Shown: positions 18,807-31,258, numbered from the stretch's first letter. The stretch is DNA of 64,000 bases from Pelomonas asaccharophilus_A (GCF_031458115.1 NZ_JAVDXV010000004.1:1-64000); one strand, 5' to 3'. Notes: a model not told the origin generated them from the sequence alone. Numbers and translations: made by a program.

Positions 18807-19691
18807 ATGCATTGGAGACAGAGCGCGCAGCATACTGGGCTGGCCTTGCTGCTGGTCGTGCTGGCACTGCTGACGGGCTGCGCGAGCCGCCCCGTGGCCA
18901 GCGGCCGCGATGGCCCCGAGGCCAACCCGCCGCCCAACCTGACGCAGGTGCCCGATGCCGTGCCGAAGCTGGAAGCCATACGCATCGGCGGCCCCAACAA
19001 GCCCTACGAGGTGCTGGGCGAGCGCTACAAGCCCATGACTGCCGACGACGCCTACGCCGAGCGCGGCCTGGCGTCCTGGTACGGCAAGAAGTTCCACGGC
19101 CGGCCCACCGCCAACGGCGAGGTCTACAACATGTATGCGATGACGGCCGCCCACCCCACGCTGCCCATCCCCAGCTATGCGCGCGTGCGCAACCCGGCCA
19201 ACGGCCGCGAGATCATCGTGCGCGTGAATGACCGCGGGCCCTTCCACAAGGGCCGCATCATCGACCTCAGCTACACGGCCGCGCTGAAGCTCGACGTGCT
19301 GCGCGGCGTGGCGCCGGTGGAGGTGCGTCGCATCACCTATGCCGAGATCCGCGCCGGCAGCTGGCAGCCCCCGACCGGCGAGCCGCCGCCGGTCTTCGTG
19401 CCCACGCCGGCCACCGGCGCGCCGCAGCGCGACACCACGGCCACCATCGCCGACCGCGGTGGCTGGTGGCTGCAGTTCGGTGCGTTCGCGAAGCTGGACG
19501 CCGCCGAGGCGCTGCGCCAGCGCGTCGCCGAGACCGACCTCAGCCTGTTGCCACTGCTGACCATCGTGCGCGAGGGTCGCCAGCACCGGCTGCGCGCCGG
19601 CCCGTTCCCGAACGCCGACGAGGCGCGCGCGACGGCCGCCAGGCTGCTCGACGACGGCGGCGTGGAAGCGACGCTGGTCGAGAAACGTTGA
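18807..19691 (+). CDS. rlpA: RlpA-family septal-ring lytic transglycosylase, lipoprotein
   Basis: 294 residues from ATG 18807; an ATG at 18801 is also in frame and overlaps the divergent FAH start codon. A lipoprotein signal ends in LLTGC. The double-psi beta-barrel has GLASWYGKKFHGRPTANGEVYNMYAMTAAHPTLP and RVNDRGPFHKGRIIDLS (catalytic Asp in NDRGP). A C-terminal SPOR domain follows (WWLQFGAFAKLDAAEALRQ). RlpA cleaves denuded glycan strands at the division septum; SPOR binds those strands. It usually sits near mrdB/dacA, which is not the case here. Confidence 0.92.
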   Translation: MHWRQSAQHTGLALLLVVLALLTGCASRPVASGRDGPEANPPPNLTQVPDAVPKLEAIRIGGPNKPYEVLGERYKPMTADDAYAERGLASWYGKKFHGRPTANGEVYNMYAMTAAHPTLPIPSYARVRNPANGREIIVRVNDRGPFHKGRIIDLSYTAALKLDVLRGVAPVEVRRITYAEIRAGSWQPPTGEPPPVFVPTPATGAPQRDTTATIADRGGWWLQFGAFAKLDAAEALRQRVAETDLSLLPLLTIVREGRQHRLRAGPFPNADEARATAARLLDDGGVEATLVEKR

Positions 19692-20468
19692 TCAGGCCAG
19701 CAGCCGCGGCATCCACAAGCCCATGGCCGCGCCGACGATGCCGCCGGCCATCACCAGGCTCAGCAGCACGAGCGTCACCACCAGCGCCATGCCGCGGCCG
19801 CGCACGCGCAGGTACAGCTCCAGCACCGCCAGCGGCACGAGGAACTGCGCGAAGCTCAGCGCGTAGACGAACGGGCCGGTGAAGGTCTTGGGGTCGAAGC
19901 CCACGGGCGCCTGCCAGACCATCAGCCAGGCCATCAGCCCCACGCGGAAGAACCACACGCCGTTGGCCGCCATGAACAACCGCAGCGCCCAGCGCCGGTG
20001 GTCCACGAAGCGGCGCTCGCGTGCGCTGCGCCAAGCCAGCCATGCGAAGCCGACGATGAGCACGCCGTTCAGGCTGATGGCCAGGTGCATGGGCAGGCCG
20101 CCCACGGTGCCGCGCGCCCAAAGCAGGAAGAAGCCGCTGACACTGCCCAGCACGGCGCCCACGATGAACACGCGCCCCAGGTTGCGATGCAGCGCCGGCG
20201 CGCGGCGGCGCAGGGCCGGGATGAGCTGCAGCACGCCGATGGCCGTCATCAGCGCCGCGAACACCAGGTGCACGCTGAGCACGCCCTGTCCCACCAGGTC
20301 GCCCGCCGCCATGCGCGATTCGCCCGGCGGCCCGCCCAGCGCGGCGCGGCCGTAGCTGATCGAGATATAGGCGGCAAACAGCAACAGACCCGCCGCGGCG
20401 ACGACATACCAGAGGCGCGCGGCTGCGGCGACCGCGCGGCTGGGTTGAACGGGACCGGCAATGGTCAT
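19692..20468 (-). CDS. DUF2306-domain membrane protein
   Basis: 258 residues from ATG 20468. Seven to eight hydrophobic segments are visible, with ALHRNLGRVFIVGA and FVDHRRWALRLF giving the conserved His/Arg loops of DUF2306. The function of this family is not established. It is convergent with rlpA: the two stops adjoin. An earlier start at 20573 has no support. Confidence 0.8.
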   Translation of the reverse strand: MTIAGPVQPSRAVAAAARLWYVVAAAGLLLFAAYISISYGRAALGGPPGESRMAAGDLVGQGVLSVHLVFAALMTAIGVLQLIPALRRRAPALHRNLGRVFIVGAVLGSVSGFFLLWARGTVGGLPMHLAISLNGVLIVGFAWLAWRSARERRFVDHRRWALRLFMAANGVWFFRVGLMAWLMVWQAPVGFDPKTFTGPFVYALSFAQFLVPLAVLELYLRVRGRGMALVVTLVLLSLVMAGGIVGAAMGLWMPRLLA

Positions 20469-20592
20469 GGCTTGTCTCCGGGGCGTTGTGGCAACGCGCG
20501 GGATTCTTCTGAGCCACGGGGGAGCGGTCGCGGTCGGCCCGACGGGCTGCAGCCGCGCCCGGACGAACTGCACGTGCAGGCGACGGTCGGCC

Positions 20593-20618
20593 AGGAGCCT
20601 GTGCGGCAGAGGCTCCTA
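20593..20618. repeat. stop-codon-linked palindromic repeat, copy A
   Basis: AGGAGCCT (20593-20600) and AGGCTCCT (20610-20617) form a perfect 8-bp stem around GTGCGGCAG. Read on the minus strand it begins TAGGAGCCT, and that TAG is the stop codon of the SDR gene (20616-20618). The same motif begins on the TAG of two other genes (27213 and 28726). No T tail follows, so it is not a standard terminator. The remaining intergenic bases 20469-20592 show nothing recognisable. Confidence 0.7.
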
Positions 20619-21356
20619 ACGCCCGCCCGCCACGTCCAGCATCGTGCCCACCGTGTAGCTGGCCGCGTCGCTGAGCAGCCAGACGATGGCCTCGGCGATC
20701 TCCTCGGGCCGGCCCAGCCGCTGGATGGGGATGGTGGACGACGCGCCGCTGGCGTCCATGCCGCTGTTGGCATGGATGTCCGTCTCGATGATGCCGGGCC
20801 GCACGCCGTTGACGCGTATGCCCTCGCTGATCAGCTCGCGGCCCAGGCCCCGTGTCAGCGTGTCGACGGCGCCCTTGGTGGCCGCGTAGTCCACATAGAT
20901 GCCCGCCGAGCCGTACTCGGCCGCGCGCGAGCTGAGGTTGACGATGGCGCCGCCCTGGCCGCCGCGCGCCGTGCTCATGCGCCGCGCGGCCTGCTGGCAG
21001 CACAGCAGCGTGCCGACAACGTTGACGTCGAGCAGCCGCCGCCAGCGTTCGAGGGTCATTTCATGCAGCCGCATCGCCGGCGCCACGATGCCGGCGTTGT
21101 TGACCAGCCCGGCCAGCCGCCCGCCGGCGGCGTCCAGCCGCTCGAACATCGCGGACACCTGCGCCGCGTCGGCCACGTCGGCCTGCAGCGTCAGCACCCG
21201 GCGGCCCGATGCGTGCAATCCGGCCGCCAGCGCCTCGGCGGCGGCGCTATCCTGCGCGTAGTTGATGGCCACGTCCCATCCAGCGGCAGCACAGCGCTGC
21301 GCGGTGGCGGCACCGATGCCACGCGACCCCCCGGTGATCAAGACCCAGTCCGACAT
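20616..21356 (-). CDS. short-chain dehydrogenase/reductase (FabG-like SDR)
   Basis: 246 residues from ATG 21356 (MSDWVLITGGSRGIGAATAQR). Classic SDR motifs: TGGSRGIG cofactor site, LVNNAG, Ser in VNLSSRAAEYG, and YxxxK in YVDYAATKGAVD. GIRVNGVRPGIIETDIH and the C-terminal DVAGGR are typical of 3-oxoacyl-ACP reductase-like members. The substrate is not known. The same frame stays open far upstream through the antisense of the GGDEF genes, but that is a high-GC shadow. It is divergent from the first diguanylate cyclase, with 37 nt between starts. Confidence 0.88.
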   Translation of the reverse strand: MSDWVLITGGSRGIGAATAQRCAAAGWDVAINYAQDSAAAEALAAGLHASGRRVLTLQADVADAAQVSAMFERLDAAGGRLAGLVNNAGIVAPAMRLHEMTLERWRRLLDVNVVGTLLCCQQAARRMSTARGGQGGAIVNLSSRAAEYGSAGIYVDYAATKGAVDTLTRGLGRELISEGIRVNGVRPGIIETDIHANSGMDASGASSTIPIQRLGRPEEIAEAIVWLLSDAASYTVGTMLDVAGGR

Positions 21357-21393
21357 GGCCGCATTGTGGCCGTGCCGGGCGCATGTCATCTGC

Positions 21394-22586
<1,193 letters not shown>

Positions 22587-22590
<4 letters not shown>

Positions 22591-23747
22591 TCACCGCTTC
22601 GCACACGCTGACGCTGCTGGCCGCGATCATCATGTTCGCGGGCGTGGCAACGCTGGTGTGGCTGGCGCTGGCGCTGGTGGCACGCCTCGCGCCCCGCGCG
22701 TCGCTGGCCATGGCCTGCGCCAACGCGATGGCCGCGCTGTCGCTGACGCTGCACATGCTGCGCGGCATGCGGCCCGACGCGCTGACCTACTGGACCGGCG
22801 ACGTGGCCGCCGTGGCGTCGTTCGCGCTGCTGGCGGCCGCCGTATCGGCGATCACGACGCGGCGGCTGGCCTGGAAATCGGGCGCCATCGTCGTGGCGGC
22901 CGCGGCCCTGCTGCTGCTGGCTGTGCCCTACGAAGGCGACCTGCGCTGGCAGGCGCGAGTCGTCAACCTGGCGGGCGCGGGGCTGTCGCTGGGCGCGGGG
23001 CTGACCGCATGGCGCAGCCTCAGCGCGTCTGCCACCGGCCGGCGCACGCCGGCGCCTCTCTCGCTGCCGCTGTTCCTGATCGGCGCGCTGTTGCTGGTGC
23101 GCGCGTTCGAGACGCTGGTCCATCCCGGCGGCACGCCCGACATGCGCGTGCCCACCGAGTTCAACATCGCCTTCCTGTGGACGGCGCTGGTGCTGACGCT
23201 GCTGCAGAACGCGACGCTGGCCTTCCTCGTGCTGATGCGATTGATCCTGCGCATCGAGCGGCTGTTGGAGCGCGACCCGCTGACCGACACGCTGAACCGC
23301 CGCGCCTTCGACCACGCGCTGGATCATGCCCACGCCTGGCTGGGCCGCGGCCGCGGCTATGCGCTGGTGATGATCGACATGGACCGCTTCAAGCAGCTCA
23401 ACGACACGCTGGGCCATGCGGCCGGCGATGCCGCGCTGCGCCAGATGGTCAAGGAGCTGCAGCCCTGCGTGCGCGAGGTGGACCGCTTCGGCCGCCTGGG
23501 CGGCGAGGAGTTCTGCGTACTGCTGCCCGACACCGACATCGCCGGCGCCGCGCTGGTGGCCGAGCGCATGCGGGCGCTGGTGGAGCAGACGCCGCTGCGC
23601 TGGCTGGAGCAGGACTGGCCGCTGAGCGCCAGCCTGGGCATCGCCGAGGCCGAGCGCGGCGACGCCGATGCCAACACGGTGCTGGCCCGCGCCGACGCGG
23701 CGCTGTACCGCGCCAAGAGCCAGGGCCGCAACGTCGTGCAGCCCTAG
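22587..23747 (+). CDS. membrane-bound diguanylate cyclase (GGDEF), second of a tandem pair
   Basis: 386 residues from ATG 22587, overlapping the previous gene by 4 nt. The layout is the same: N-terminal membrane helices to about residue 225, then ERDPLTDTLNRRAFDHALDH, VMIDMDRFKQLNDTLGHAAGD and GGEEF at 305-309, with an RxxD I-site (REVD). The cyclase domains of the two genes are clearly alike while the membrane halves differ much more, pointing to an old duplication with a diverged sensor part. Confidence 0.9.
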
Positions 23748-23761
23748 ACAGCCACGCGGCC

Positions 23762-23781
23762 ACCTGCCCCAAAGGGCAGGT
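23762..23781. repeat. 8-bp hairpin between the cyclase pair and the response regulator
   Basis: ACCTGCCC (23762-23769) pairs with GGGCAGGT (23774-23781) around CAAA. There is no T tail. It lies 20 nt before the TACAGT hexamer (23800-23805) that probably serves as the -10 of the next gene, so it could be either a weak terminator or an operator. Confidence 0.45.
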
Positions 23782-23814
23782 CGGCGGGATGGCCTTCGCT
23801 ACAGTCGGACGCCG

Positions 23815-24405
23815 ATGAACCTGCTGCTGATCGACGACCACCCGCTGTTCGGCGTGGGCTTTGCGCATGCGCTGACCCAGGCCGCGCCCGACATCGCCGT
23901 GCGCACGGCGGCGACGGTCGACGAGGGGCTGGCGCAGGCCGCGGCCTGGCCGGCGCTGGACATCGTGCTGGTGGACTACCGCCTCGGCGAAACCAGCGGG
24001 CTGGACGGGCTGCGCCGCTTCGGCGAGCGCTTTCCCTGCGTCGCGCGCGTGCTGATCTCCGGTGACGAGGACGCGGCGCTCGTGGCCCGCGCGCGCGCCG
24101 CCGGCGCCAGCGGCTTCCTCGGCAAATCGGCCTCCATCGCGGCGCTGCTGGCCGCGCTGCAGCGCGTGGCGCGCGGCGACACGGTGCTGGGCGAGCCCGG
24201 CGCACAACCGGGCGGCTGTCCCACCGCGCGGCAGATGGAGGTGCTGGCGCTGATCGCGCAAGGCCAGCCCAACAAGGGCATCGCCCGCGCTCTAGGCATT
24301 GCCGAGCGCACCGTGAAGCTGCACGTCACCGCGTTGCTGGACGCCGTCGGCGCCCGCAACCGCACCCACCTGCTGGTGCGCGCGCGCGAGCAGGGGCTGC
24401 TGTAG
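23815..24405 (+). CDS. NarL/FixJ-family response regulator
   Basis: 196 residues from ATG 23815. Receiver: Asp7/Asp8 (LLIDDHPLFG), phospho-Asp54 (IVLVDYRLGE), LISGDEDA and FLGKSAS. LuxR HTH: TARQMEVLALIAQGQPNK, RTVKLHVTALL. A TACAGT hexamer ends 9 nt before the ATG, so the transcript is likely to have almost no leader. The stop TAG shares its last base with the GTG start of the hybrid kinase, forming an operon; the pair is the obvious signalling unit. Confidence 0.9.
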   Translation: MNLLLIDDHPLFGVGFAHALTQAAPDIAVRTAATVDEGLAQAAAWPALDIVLVDYRLGETSGLDGLRRFGERFPCVARVLISGDEDAALVARARAAGASGFLGKSASIAALLAALQRVARGDTVLGEPGAQPGGCPTARQMEVLALIAQGQPNKGIARALGIAERTVKLHVTALLDAVGARNRTHLLVRAREQGLL

Positions 24406-26222
24406 TGCGGCTGCCGCGACGGCTGGCCGCCTGGCTGCAGAGCCAGGAGGCCGAGCAGCTGGACCCGCTGTTCCGCTTCACGCCCATGGTGGCCACGATG
24501 GCCACGGTGGCCGCCATCATCCTGTTCGTGACGCTGCGCGGCGAGGCATCGCCGGTCGTGGCCACGCTGTGGGTGGTGACCTTCACTGCCGTAAGCCTGG
24601 CGCGCATCGTCGGCGCGCGCCGCTACCTGCGGCTGCGGCCGCCGCGCGAGCGCCTGCCCGTCTGGGCGCTGTGGGCCTTCGGCAGCACGCTGCTGCACGT
24701 GTTGCTGCTGGGCTCGGTGAGTCTCATCTGGATGCACCCCACGCGCTCCGAAGCCGAGTCGCTGATGCACATCGTGCTCGCGTCGGTCAGCATCGGCGCG
24801 GCGGTGCACCTGCCGGCCTTCTACCCGGCGTTCTTCGTCTACGTGATCGGCCTGATGGCGCCGCTGGCGCTGCGCGACCTGTGGATAGGCGGCGGCTACC
24901 ACCTGACGCTGGCGCTGCTGGTCATCGCCACCGCGCTGTACACGCTGCAGGCCGGCTGGCGCCAGGCGCAGGCGCATGCGCAGACGCGCGCCGAGCGGCT
25001 GAAGAACGCCGCGCTGATCGAGGCGCTGCGGCTGCAGAACGAGCGCACCGACGCCGCGCGCCGGCTGGCCGAGCAGGCCCACGCGGCCAAGGCGCGCTTC
25101 TTTGCCGCGGCCAACCACGACCTGCGCCAGCCGCTGCACGCGATGGGCCTGCTGGCGCATTCGCTGCGCGCACCCGGCGGGCTGCGCCATGCCGGCGACG
25201 TGTCGGCCCGGCTGGTGGAGTGCGTGGACAGCATGGCGCAGATCGTCGACGAGCTGGTGGACCTGGCGCGCGTGGACGTGGCGCCCGAGCGCCAGCAGCG
25301 CAGCCACTTCGTGCTGGCCGCGCTGCTGCACGAGACCGCCCGCGCCTTCGAGCCGCAGGCGCGCGGCAAGGGTCTGGCCATCGAGGTCGACTGCGACACC
25401 GCGACCGCCGTGCACTCCGACCGCCGGCTGGTGGCCCGCGTGCTGGCCAATCTGGTGTCCAACGCCGTGCGCTACACCGAGCGGGGCCATGTGCGCCTGA
25501 CGGGCCGGACGGACGGCGACACCGTGCAGGTGACCGTGCAGGACAGCGGCATCGGCATTGCCGAGGACGAGCTGCCGCGCATCTTTGAGGAGTTCTACCA
25601 GGTGGGGAACCCGGCGCGCGACCGCCGGCTCGGCGTGGGCCTGGGCCTGGCCACCGTGAAGCGGCTCAGCGACGCGTTGGGGCTGGCGCTGCAGGTGCAG
25701 TCCAGCCCGGGTGAGGGCAGCCAGTTTTCCTTCAGCCTGCCGGCCGGCAGCATCGCGCCGCCACCTGAAGCCGCGCGGCCGGCCGACCACGACCCGCTGG
25801 CGGCGCGCCGCGTGCTGGTCGTGGAGGACGACGCCGACTCGCGCGCCGCGCTGCTGGGCCTGCTGCACGGCTGGGGCTGCGACGCCCGCGCCGCCGGGAA
25901 CGTGGCCGGCACGCGCGAGCGGCTGGCCGAAGGCTTCCGGCCCGACGCGGTGCTGGCCGACCTGCGGCTGGCCGGCGGCGCCAGCGGCATCGATGCCGTG
26001 GCTGCCGTGCGTGCGGCACTGGCCCCGCAACTGCCGGCGCTGGTGATGACCGGCGACGTCGGCAGCGAGCACGCCCGCCGCGCCGCCGACGCCGGCCTGC
26101 TGGTGCTGGCCAAGCCGGTCAAGCCCATGCAGCTGCGCGCCTTCCTGGGCCAGGCCTTCGCCGCACCGGACGCTGCCGACCTGCCCCTCAGGTCTATTCC
26201 CGCGCGGGAGACCCCCTCCTAG
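24405..26222 (+). CDS. hybrid sensor histidine kinase with C-terminal receiver
   Basis: 605 residues from GTG 24405, sharing one base with the previous stop. About six membrane helices lie in residues 25-185, then a coiled segment, an H-box (FFAAANHDLRQPLHAMG), N-box (LANLVSNAVRYTE), G-boxes (DSGIGI, LGVGLGLATVKRL) and a C-terminal receiver (VLVVEDDADSR, VLADLRLAGG, KPVKPMQL). The 'NHDLRQPLHA' H-box is characteristic of a subgroup of hybrid kinases paired with FixJ-like regulators. The signal is unknown; a position after two cyclase genes suggests but does not prove a link to c-di-GMP. Confidence 0.9.
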   Translation: MRLPRRLAAWLQSQEAEQLDPLFRFTPMVATMATVAAIILFVTLRGEASPVVATLWVVTFTAVSLARIVGARRYLRLRPPRERLPVWALWAFGSTLLHVLLLGSVSLIWMHPTRSEAESLMHIVLASVSIGAAVHLPAFYPAFFVYVIGLMAPLALRDLWIGGGYHLTLALLVIATALYTLQAGWRQAQAHAQTRAERLKNAALIEALRLQNERTDAARRLAEQAHAAKARFFAAANHDLRQPLHAMGLLAHSLRAPGGLRHAGDVSARLVECVDSMAQIVDELVDLARVDVAPERQQRSHFVLAALLHETARAFEPQARGKGLAIEVDCDTATAVHSDRRLVARVLANLVSNAVRYTERGHVRLTGRTDGDTVQVTVQDSGIGIAEDELPRIFEEFYQVGNPARDRRLGVGLGLATVKRLSDALGLALQVQSSPGEGSQFSFSLPAGSIAPPPEAARPADHDPLAARRVLVVEDDADSRAALLGLLHGWGCDARAAGNVAGTRERLAEGFRPDAVLADLRLAGGASGIDAVAAVRAALAPQLPALVMTGDVGSEHARRAADAGLLVLAKPVKPMQLRAFLGQAFAAPDAADLPLRSIPARETPS

Positions 26223-26249
26223 CATGGCCGGTCATCCACAGGAGACCCC

Positions 26250-26552
26250 ATGGCCCACAACATCCACACCCAGGCCCTCGCGCTGGCCGCACTGCTCACG
26301 CTGGGCGGCTGCAGCAGCATCGCCCAGTCCACCAACAACCTGTCCGACGAGCGCCTCAAGTCCGAGGCCGCCGGCGCACTGGGCCTGCAGCCCAGCCAGC
26401 TGACGCTGCTGAACCGCCGCACCGAGGGCACCAACACCTTCTATGCGGTCAAGGGGCAGGACGGCAAGGAGTACAGCTGCACGCTGAACGGCGGCAACCT
26501 GCTGAGCTTCGGCATGACCAACCCGCCCAGCTGCAACCGCAAGAGCGGCTGA
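26250..26552 (+). CDS. small predicted lipoprotein
   Basis: 100 residues preceded by ACAGGAGA. A lipoprotein signal (ALALAALLTLGGC) is followed by a mature part with SDERLKSEAAGALGLQPSQLTLLNRR and a Tyr-Ser-Cys-Thr strand (KEYSCTLNGGN) plus a late Cys. It looks like a small periplasmic beta-type domain anchored to a membrane. No family is recognised. It precedes the DUF4337 gene by 45 nt. Confidence 0.75.
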   Translation: MAHNIHTQALALAALLTLGGCSSIAQSTNNLSDERLKSEAAGALGLQPSQLTLLNRRTEGTNTFYAVKGQDGKEYSCTLNGGNLLSFGMTNPPSCNRKSG

Positions 26553-26597
26553 ACACCGGCGCCGGGAACTCCCGGCGCGCGGCCGTCACACAGGGGC

Positions 26598-27215
26598 ATG
26601 GTTGATGCCACCCTGCCCCCACCCGAACCCGTCGACACCCAGGCCGCCGCTGCCGCCGCCAAGGAGGCCCGCGAAGAGCGGCTGAACGCCATCGTCGCGC
26701 TGACCGTGGCCGTGCTGGCCACCTTCCTGGGCATCTGCAAGGTCAAGGACGACAACATCGTCCAGGCCATGCAGCAGGCCCAGGTCGACAAGCTGGACTA
26801 CTGGGCCTACTACCAGGCCCGCACCATCCGCGCCGACGTGGCCGAGCAGGCCGCCACATCGCTGGAGCTGGCCAAGGCCAGCGTGCCGGCCGCCCAGGCG
26901 GCCGACTACGACAAGGCCATCGCCGGCTACCGCGCCAAGCACGCCGACCAGCTGAAGAAACGCGACGAGCTGCGCACGCTGGCCGAGAAGGCCCAGAGCG
27001 ACTACACGGCGCTGGGCAAGCGCGACGACCAGTTCGATCTGTCCGACGCGCTGCTGGCCATCGCGATCGCGCTGCTGGCCGTGACGGCGCTGACCCATCT
27101 GTGGTGGCTGTTCGTCGTGTCCATGGTGCCCACGGTCGCCGGCATCGTGATGGGCCTCGCGGGGTTGATGAACCTGCCCATCCATCCGAACATGCTGTTC
27201 AAGCTGCTGGCCTAG
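26598..27215 (+). CDS. DUF4337-domain membrane protein
   Basis: 205 residues. A charged N terminus is followed by one helix (LNAIVALTVAVLATFLGIC), a long soluble helical segment (about 60-140, with WAYYQARTIR typical of the family) and two more helices (LLAIAIALLAVTALTHLWWLFVVS). The family has no defined function. The TAG stop at 27213-27215 is part of the palindromic repeat copy B. Confidence 0.82.
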   Translation: MVDATLPPPEPVDTQAAAAAAKEAREERLNAIVALTVAVLATFLGICKVKDDNIVQAMQQAQVDKLDYWAYYQARTIRADVAEQAATSLELAKASVPAAQAADYDKAIAGYRAKHADQLKKRDELRTLAEKAQSDYTALGKRDDQFDLSDALLAIAIALLAVTALTHLWWLFVVSMVPTVAGIVMGLAGLMNLPIHPNMLFKLLA

Positions 27216-27240
27216 GAGCCTGGGGGCAGAGTGGGTCATG
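27213..27240. repeat. stop-codon-linked repeat, copy B
   Basis: The bases after the last codon of the DUF4337 gene read TAGGAGCCTGGGGGCAGAG, where TAG is the stop. GGCCTAGGAGCCTGGG is identical, base for base, to the minus-strand sequence at the end of the uvrA-like gene (28728-28715). Only one arm is evident here; the inverted partner seen in the other copies is missing or degraded. Confidence 0.65.
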
Positions 27241-27269
27241 ATGCGGTCCCGCCGTATCCGACCCCTGAC

Positions 27270-28193
27270 ATGCTGACGCTGCTGCTTCTCGTTCCCATCG
27301 CCGCCGAACACAAGGCCTTGCTGCTGCAGCGCTTTCGCGTCATCGAGGCGTTGGACGCAGCCTCCCGCGCCGCGGCGCTGGGCGATGCGGTCGACCTGGT
27401 GCTGACCAACGGCACGGTGGGCTTCACGGCCGCCGAGATTGCCGCCTGCCCGCGGCTCAAGCTGCTGGCCGCCCAGGGCGCCGGCTACGAGAACCTGGAC
27501 ATCGCCGCGGCCAAGGCGGCGGGCGTGGCGGTCTGCAACGGCGCCGGCACCAACGACGACTGCGTGGCCGACCACGCGCTGGCGCTGCTGCTGGCCAGCG
27601 TGCGCGCGCTGCCGCAACAGGGCGCGGCGCTGCGTGCGGGCGTGTGGCGCGACGCGCTGCCGCTGGTCCCCAGCTTCACCGGCCGCCGGCTGGGCGTCGT
27701 GGGCCTGGGCGCCATCGGCCTGAAGATCGCGCGGCGCGCGGCCGCGTTCGGCATGGTGCTCGGCTATCACAACCGCCGCCCGCGCGCGGACGCCGGCGAC
27801 GCGACCTACTTCGACAGCGTGACGGCGCTGGCCCAATGGGCGGACGACCTGGTCGTCGCGACGCCCGGGGGCGCGGGCACGACGCATCTCGTCGATGCCG
27901 CCGTGCTGGCCGCACTGGGCCCGGGCGGCCATGTGGTCAACATCGCGCGCGGCTCCTGCGTGGACACGGCCGCGCTGGCCGCCGCACTGCGGGCCGGCAC
28001 CATCGCCGGCGCGGCGCTGGATGTCTACGAGGGGGAGCCGCAGCCGCCGCAGGCGCTGGTGGACCTGCCCAATGCCATCCTGACGCCGCATGTGGCCGGC
28101 TGGTCGCCGCAGTCCATACGCGCGACGGTGGAATGCTTCATCGCCAATGTGGACGCCTGGCAGCGCGGCGAGGCGCTGCGAACGCCGCTTTGA
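27270..28193 (+). CDS. D-2-hydroxyacid dehydrogenase (glyoxylate/hydroxypyruvate reductase-like)
   Basis: 307 residues from ATG 27270. Catalytic and cofactor motifs: AAQGAGYENLD, GTNDDCVADHALAL, the NAD(P) site GVVGLGAIGLKIARR followed by HNRRPR (basic residues that suggest NADPH), Arg in NIARGSCVD, Glu in LDVYEGEPQ and His in LTPHVAGWS. It would reduce glyoxylate or hydroxypyruvate, or oxidise the matching hydroxyacids. It is monocistronic and convergent with the small gene at 28206. Confidence 0.9.
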   Translation: MLTLLLLVPIAAEHKALLLQRFRVIEALDAASRAAALGDAVDLVLTNGTVGFTAAEIAACPRLKLLAAQGAGYENLDIAAAKAAGVAVCNGAGTNDDCVADHALALLLASVRALPQQGAALRAGVWRDALPLVPSFTGRRLGVVGLGAIGLKIARRAAAFGMVLGYHNRRPRADAGDATYFDSVTALAQWADDLVVATPGGAGTTHLVDAAVLAALGPGGHVVNIARGSCVDTAALAAALRAGTIAGAALDVYEGEPQPPQALVDLPNAILTPHVAGWSPQSIRATVECFIANVDAWQRGEALRTPL

Positions 28194-28205
28194 GCCGCTG
28201 CGGCC

Positions 28206-28442
28206 TCAGCCCCGCCGCTCGATGACCTCGGCTTCCTGCATGGGCTCGTAGACGCGGCGGCTGCCCTCTTCCAGCGCCTGCTCGATGGCGCGGCGGCGCA
28301 GCGGCGCATCGGGCTCGGGGGCAAGCGGCGGCAGCGCATCGAGCACCAGCATGGGCTCGATGCCATGGCCGGCGCTGGCGGGATTTCCGGGCTGCGGCAT
28401 CAAGGCGTTCAGCAGACGGCGGGGCGTGGGCAGGACATTCAT
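28206..28442 (-). CDS. small hypothetical protein
   Basis: 78 residues from ATG 28442. The sequence is hydrophilic, with a central Pro/Leu-rich stretch (LVLDALPPLAPEPDAP) and a charged tail (RRRAIEQALEEGSRRVYEPM). No signal peptide, membrane segment or known motif. Base composition and third-position use fit a real gene. The function cannot be given. Confidence 0.6.
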   Translation of the reverse strand: MNVLPTPRRLLNALMPQPGNPASAGHGIEPMLVLDALPPLAPEPDAPLRRRAIEQALEEGSRRVYEPMQEAEVIERRG

Positions 28443-28507
28443 GGCGGCAGGCGATAGATGTCGGCGTCTTCTGCAGTAGTAGACGCTTTGCCGAACCGGA
28501 TTGCGAC

Positions 28508-28543
28508 AGGTGGTGCCCCCAAAAATTGGGGATGCCACCACCT
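28508..28543. repeat. two-part hairpin upstream of the long palindrome
   Basis: AGGTGGTG (28508-28515) pairs with CACCACCT (28536-28543), and CCCCAA (28517-28522) with TTGGGG (28526-28531), leaving a small asymmetric bulge and a 3-A loop. It lies in the 281-bp gap between the small gene (starts 28442) and the uvrA-like gene (stops 28724), just before the long palindrome. There is no T tail. Confidence 0.6.
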
Positions 28544-28560
28544 TGGTGCCTGCGGGGCTG

Positions 28561-28723
28561 GGAGCCTGGACGGCAGAGGGCGTGACCCGCGTTGACCCTG
28601 GCGAGGGCGCAGGCAAGGCGCGAGGAGGCCGCGGGCTCGTGCCCGCCACGACGAGCAACGCCGCATGCGCCGTCGCCAGGTTCACCCGAAGGGCCGGGGC
28701 CACGCCCTCTGCCGCCCAGGCTC

Positions 28724-28726
<3 letters not shown>
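28561..28726. repeat. long imperfect palindrome (~165 bp), copy C of the stop-codon-linked repeat
   Basis: The first 27 bases (28561-28587) match the reverse complement of 28698-28724 at 25 positions. Further inside, CCTGGCGA and TCGCCAGG pair, and the centre is GCGGGC-TCGT-GCCCGC (28631-28646). On the minus strand the right arm begins with the TAG stop of the uvrA-like gene (28724-28726). The whole intergenic region can fold into one long cruciform or RNA hairpin. It could be a repeated element, a structured RNA or a strong transcription barrier; it has no T tail. Confidence 0.75.
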
Positions 28727-31126
<2,400 letters not shown>

Positions 31127-31224
31127 CGCGCGGCGTCGCGTGGCGGAAAGCGCCGCATGTTGCATGGGTGGGCACAGGCTTCGCAACCCCTCGGGCCGCA
31201 TCTCGTGCCAAGAGGTGTCAGCAG

Positions 31225-31258
31225 CCAAGTCCTACGGCCGGCGCGCCCAAGTCCTACG
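31225..31258. repeat. 12-bp direct repeat upstream of two small genes
   Basis: CCAAGTCCTACG occurs at 31225-31236 and 31247-31258, 22 bp apart (two helical turns). It lies in the divergent region between the uvrA-like gene and the small gene at 31319. Spacing on one face of the helix suggests a regulator site for the small genes; this is inference. Confidence 0.45.
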
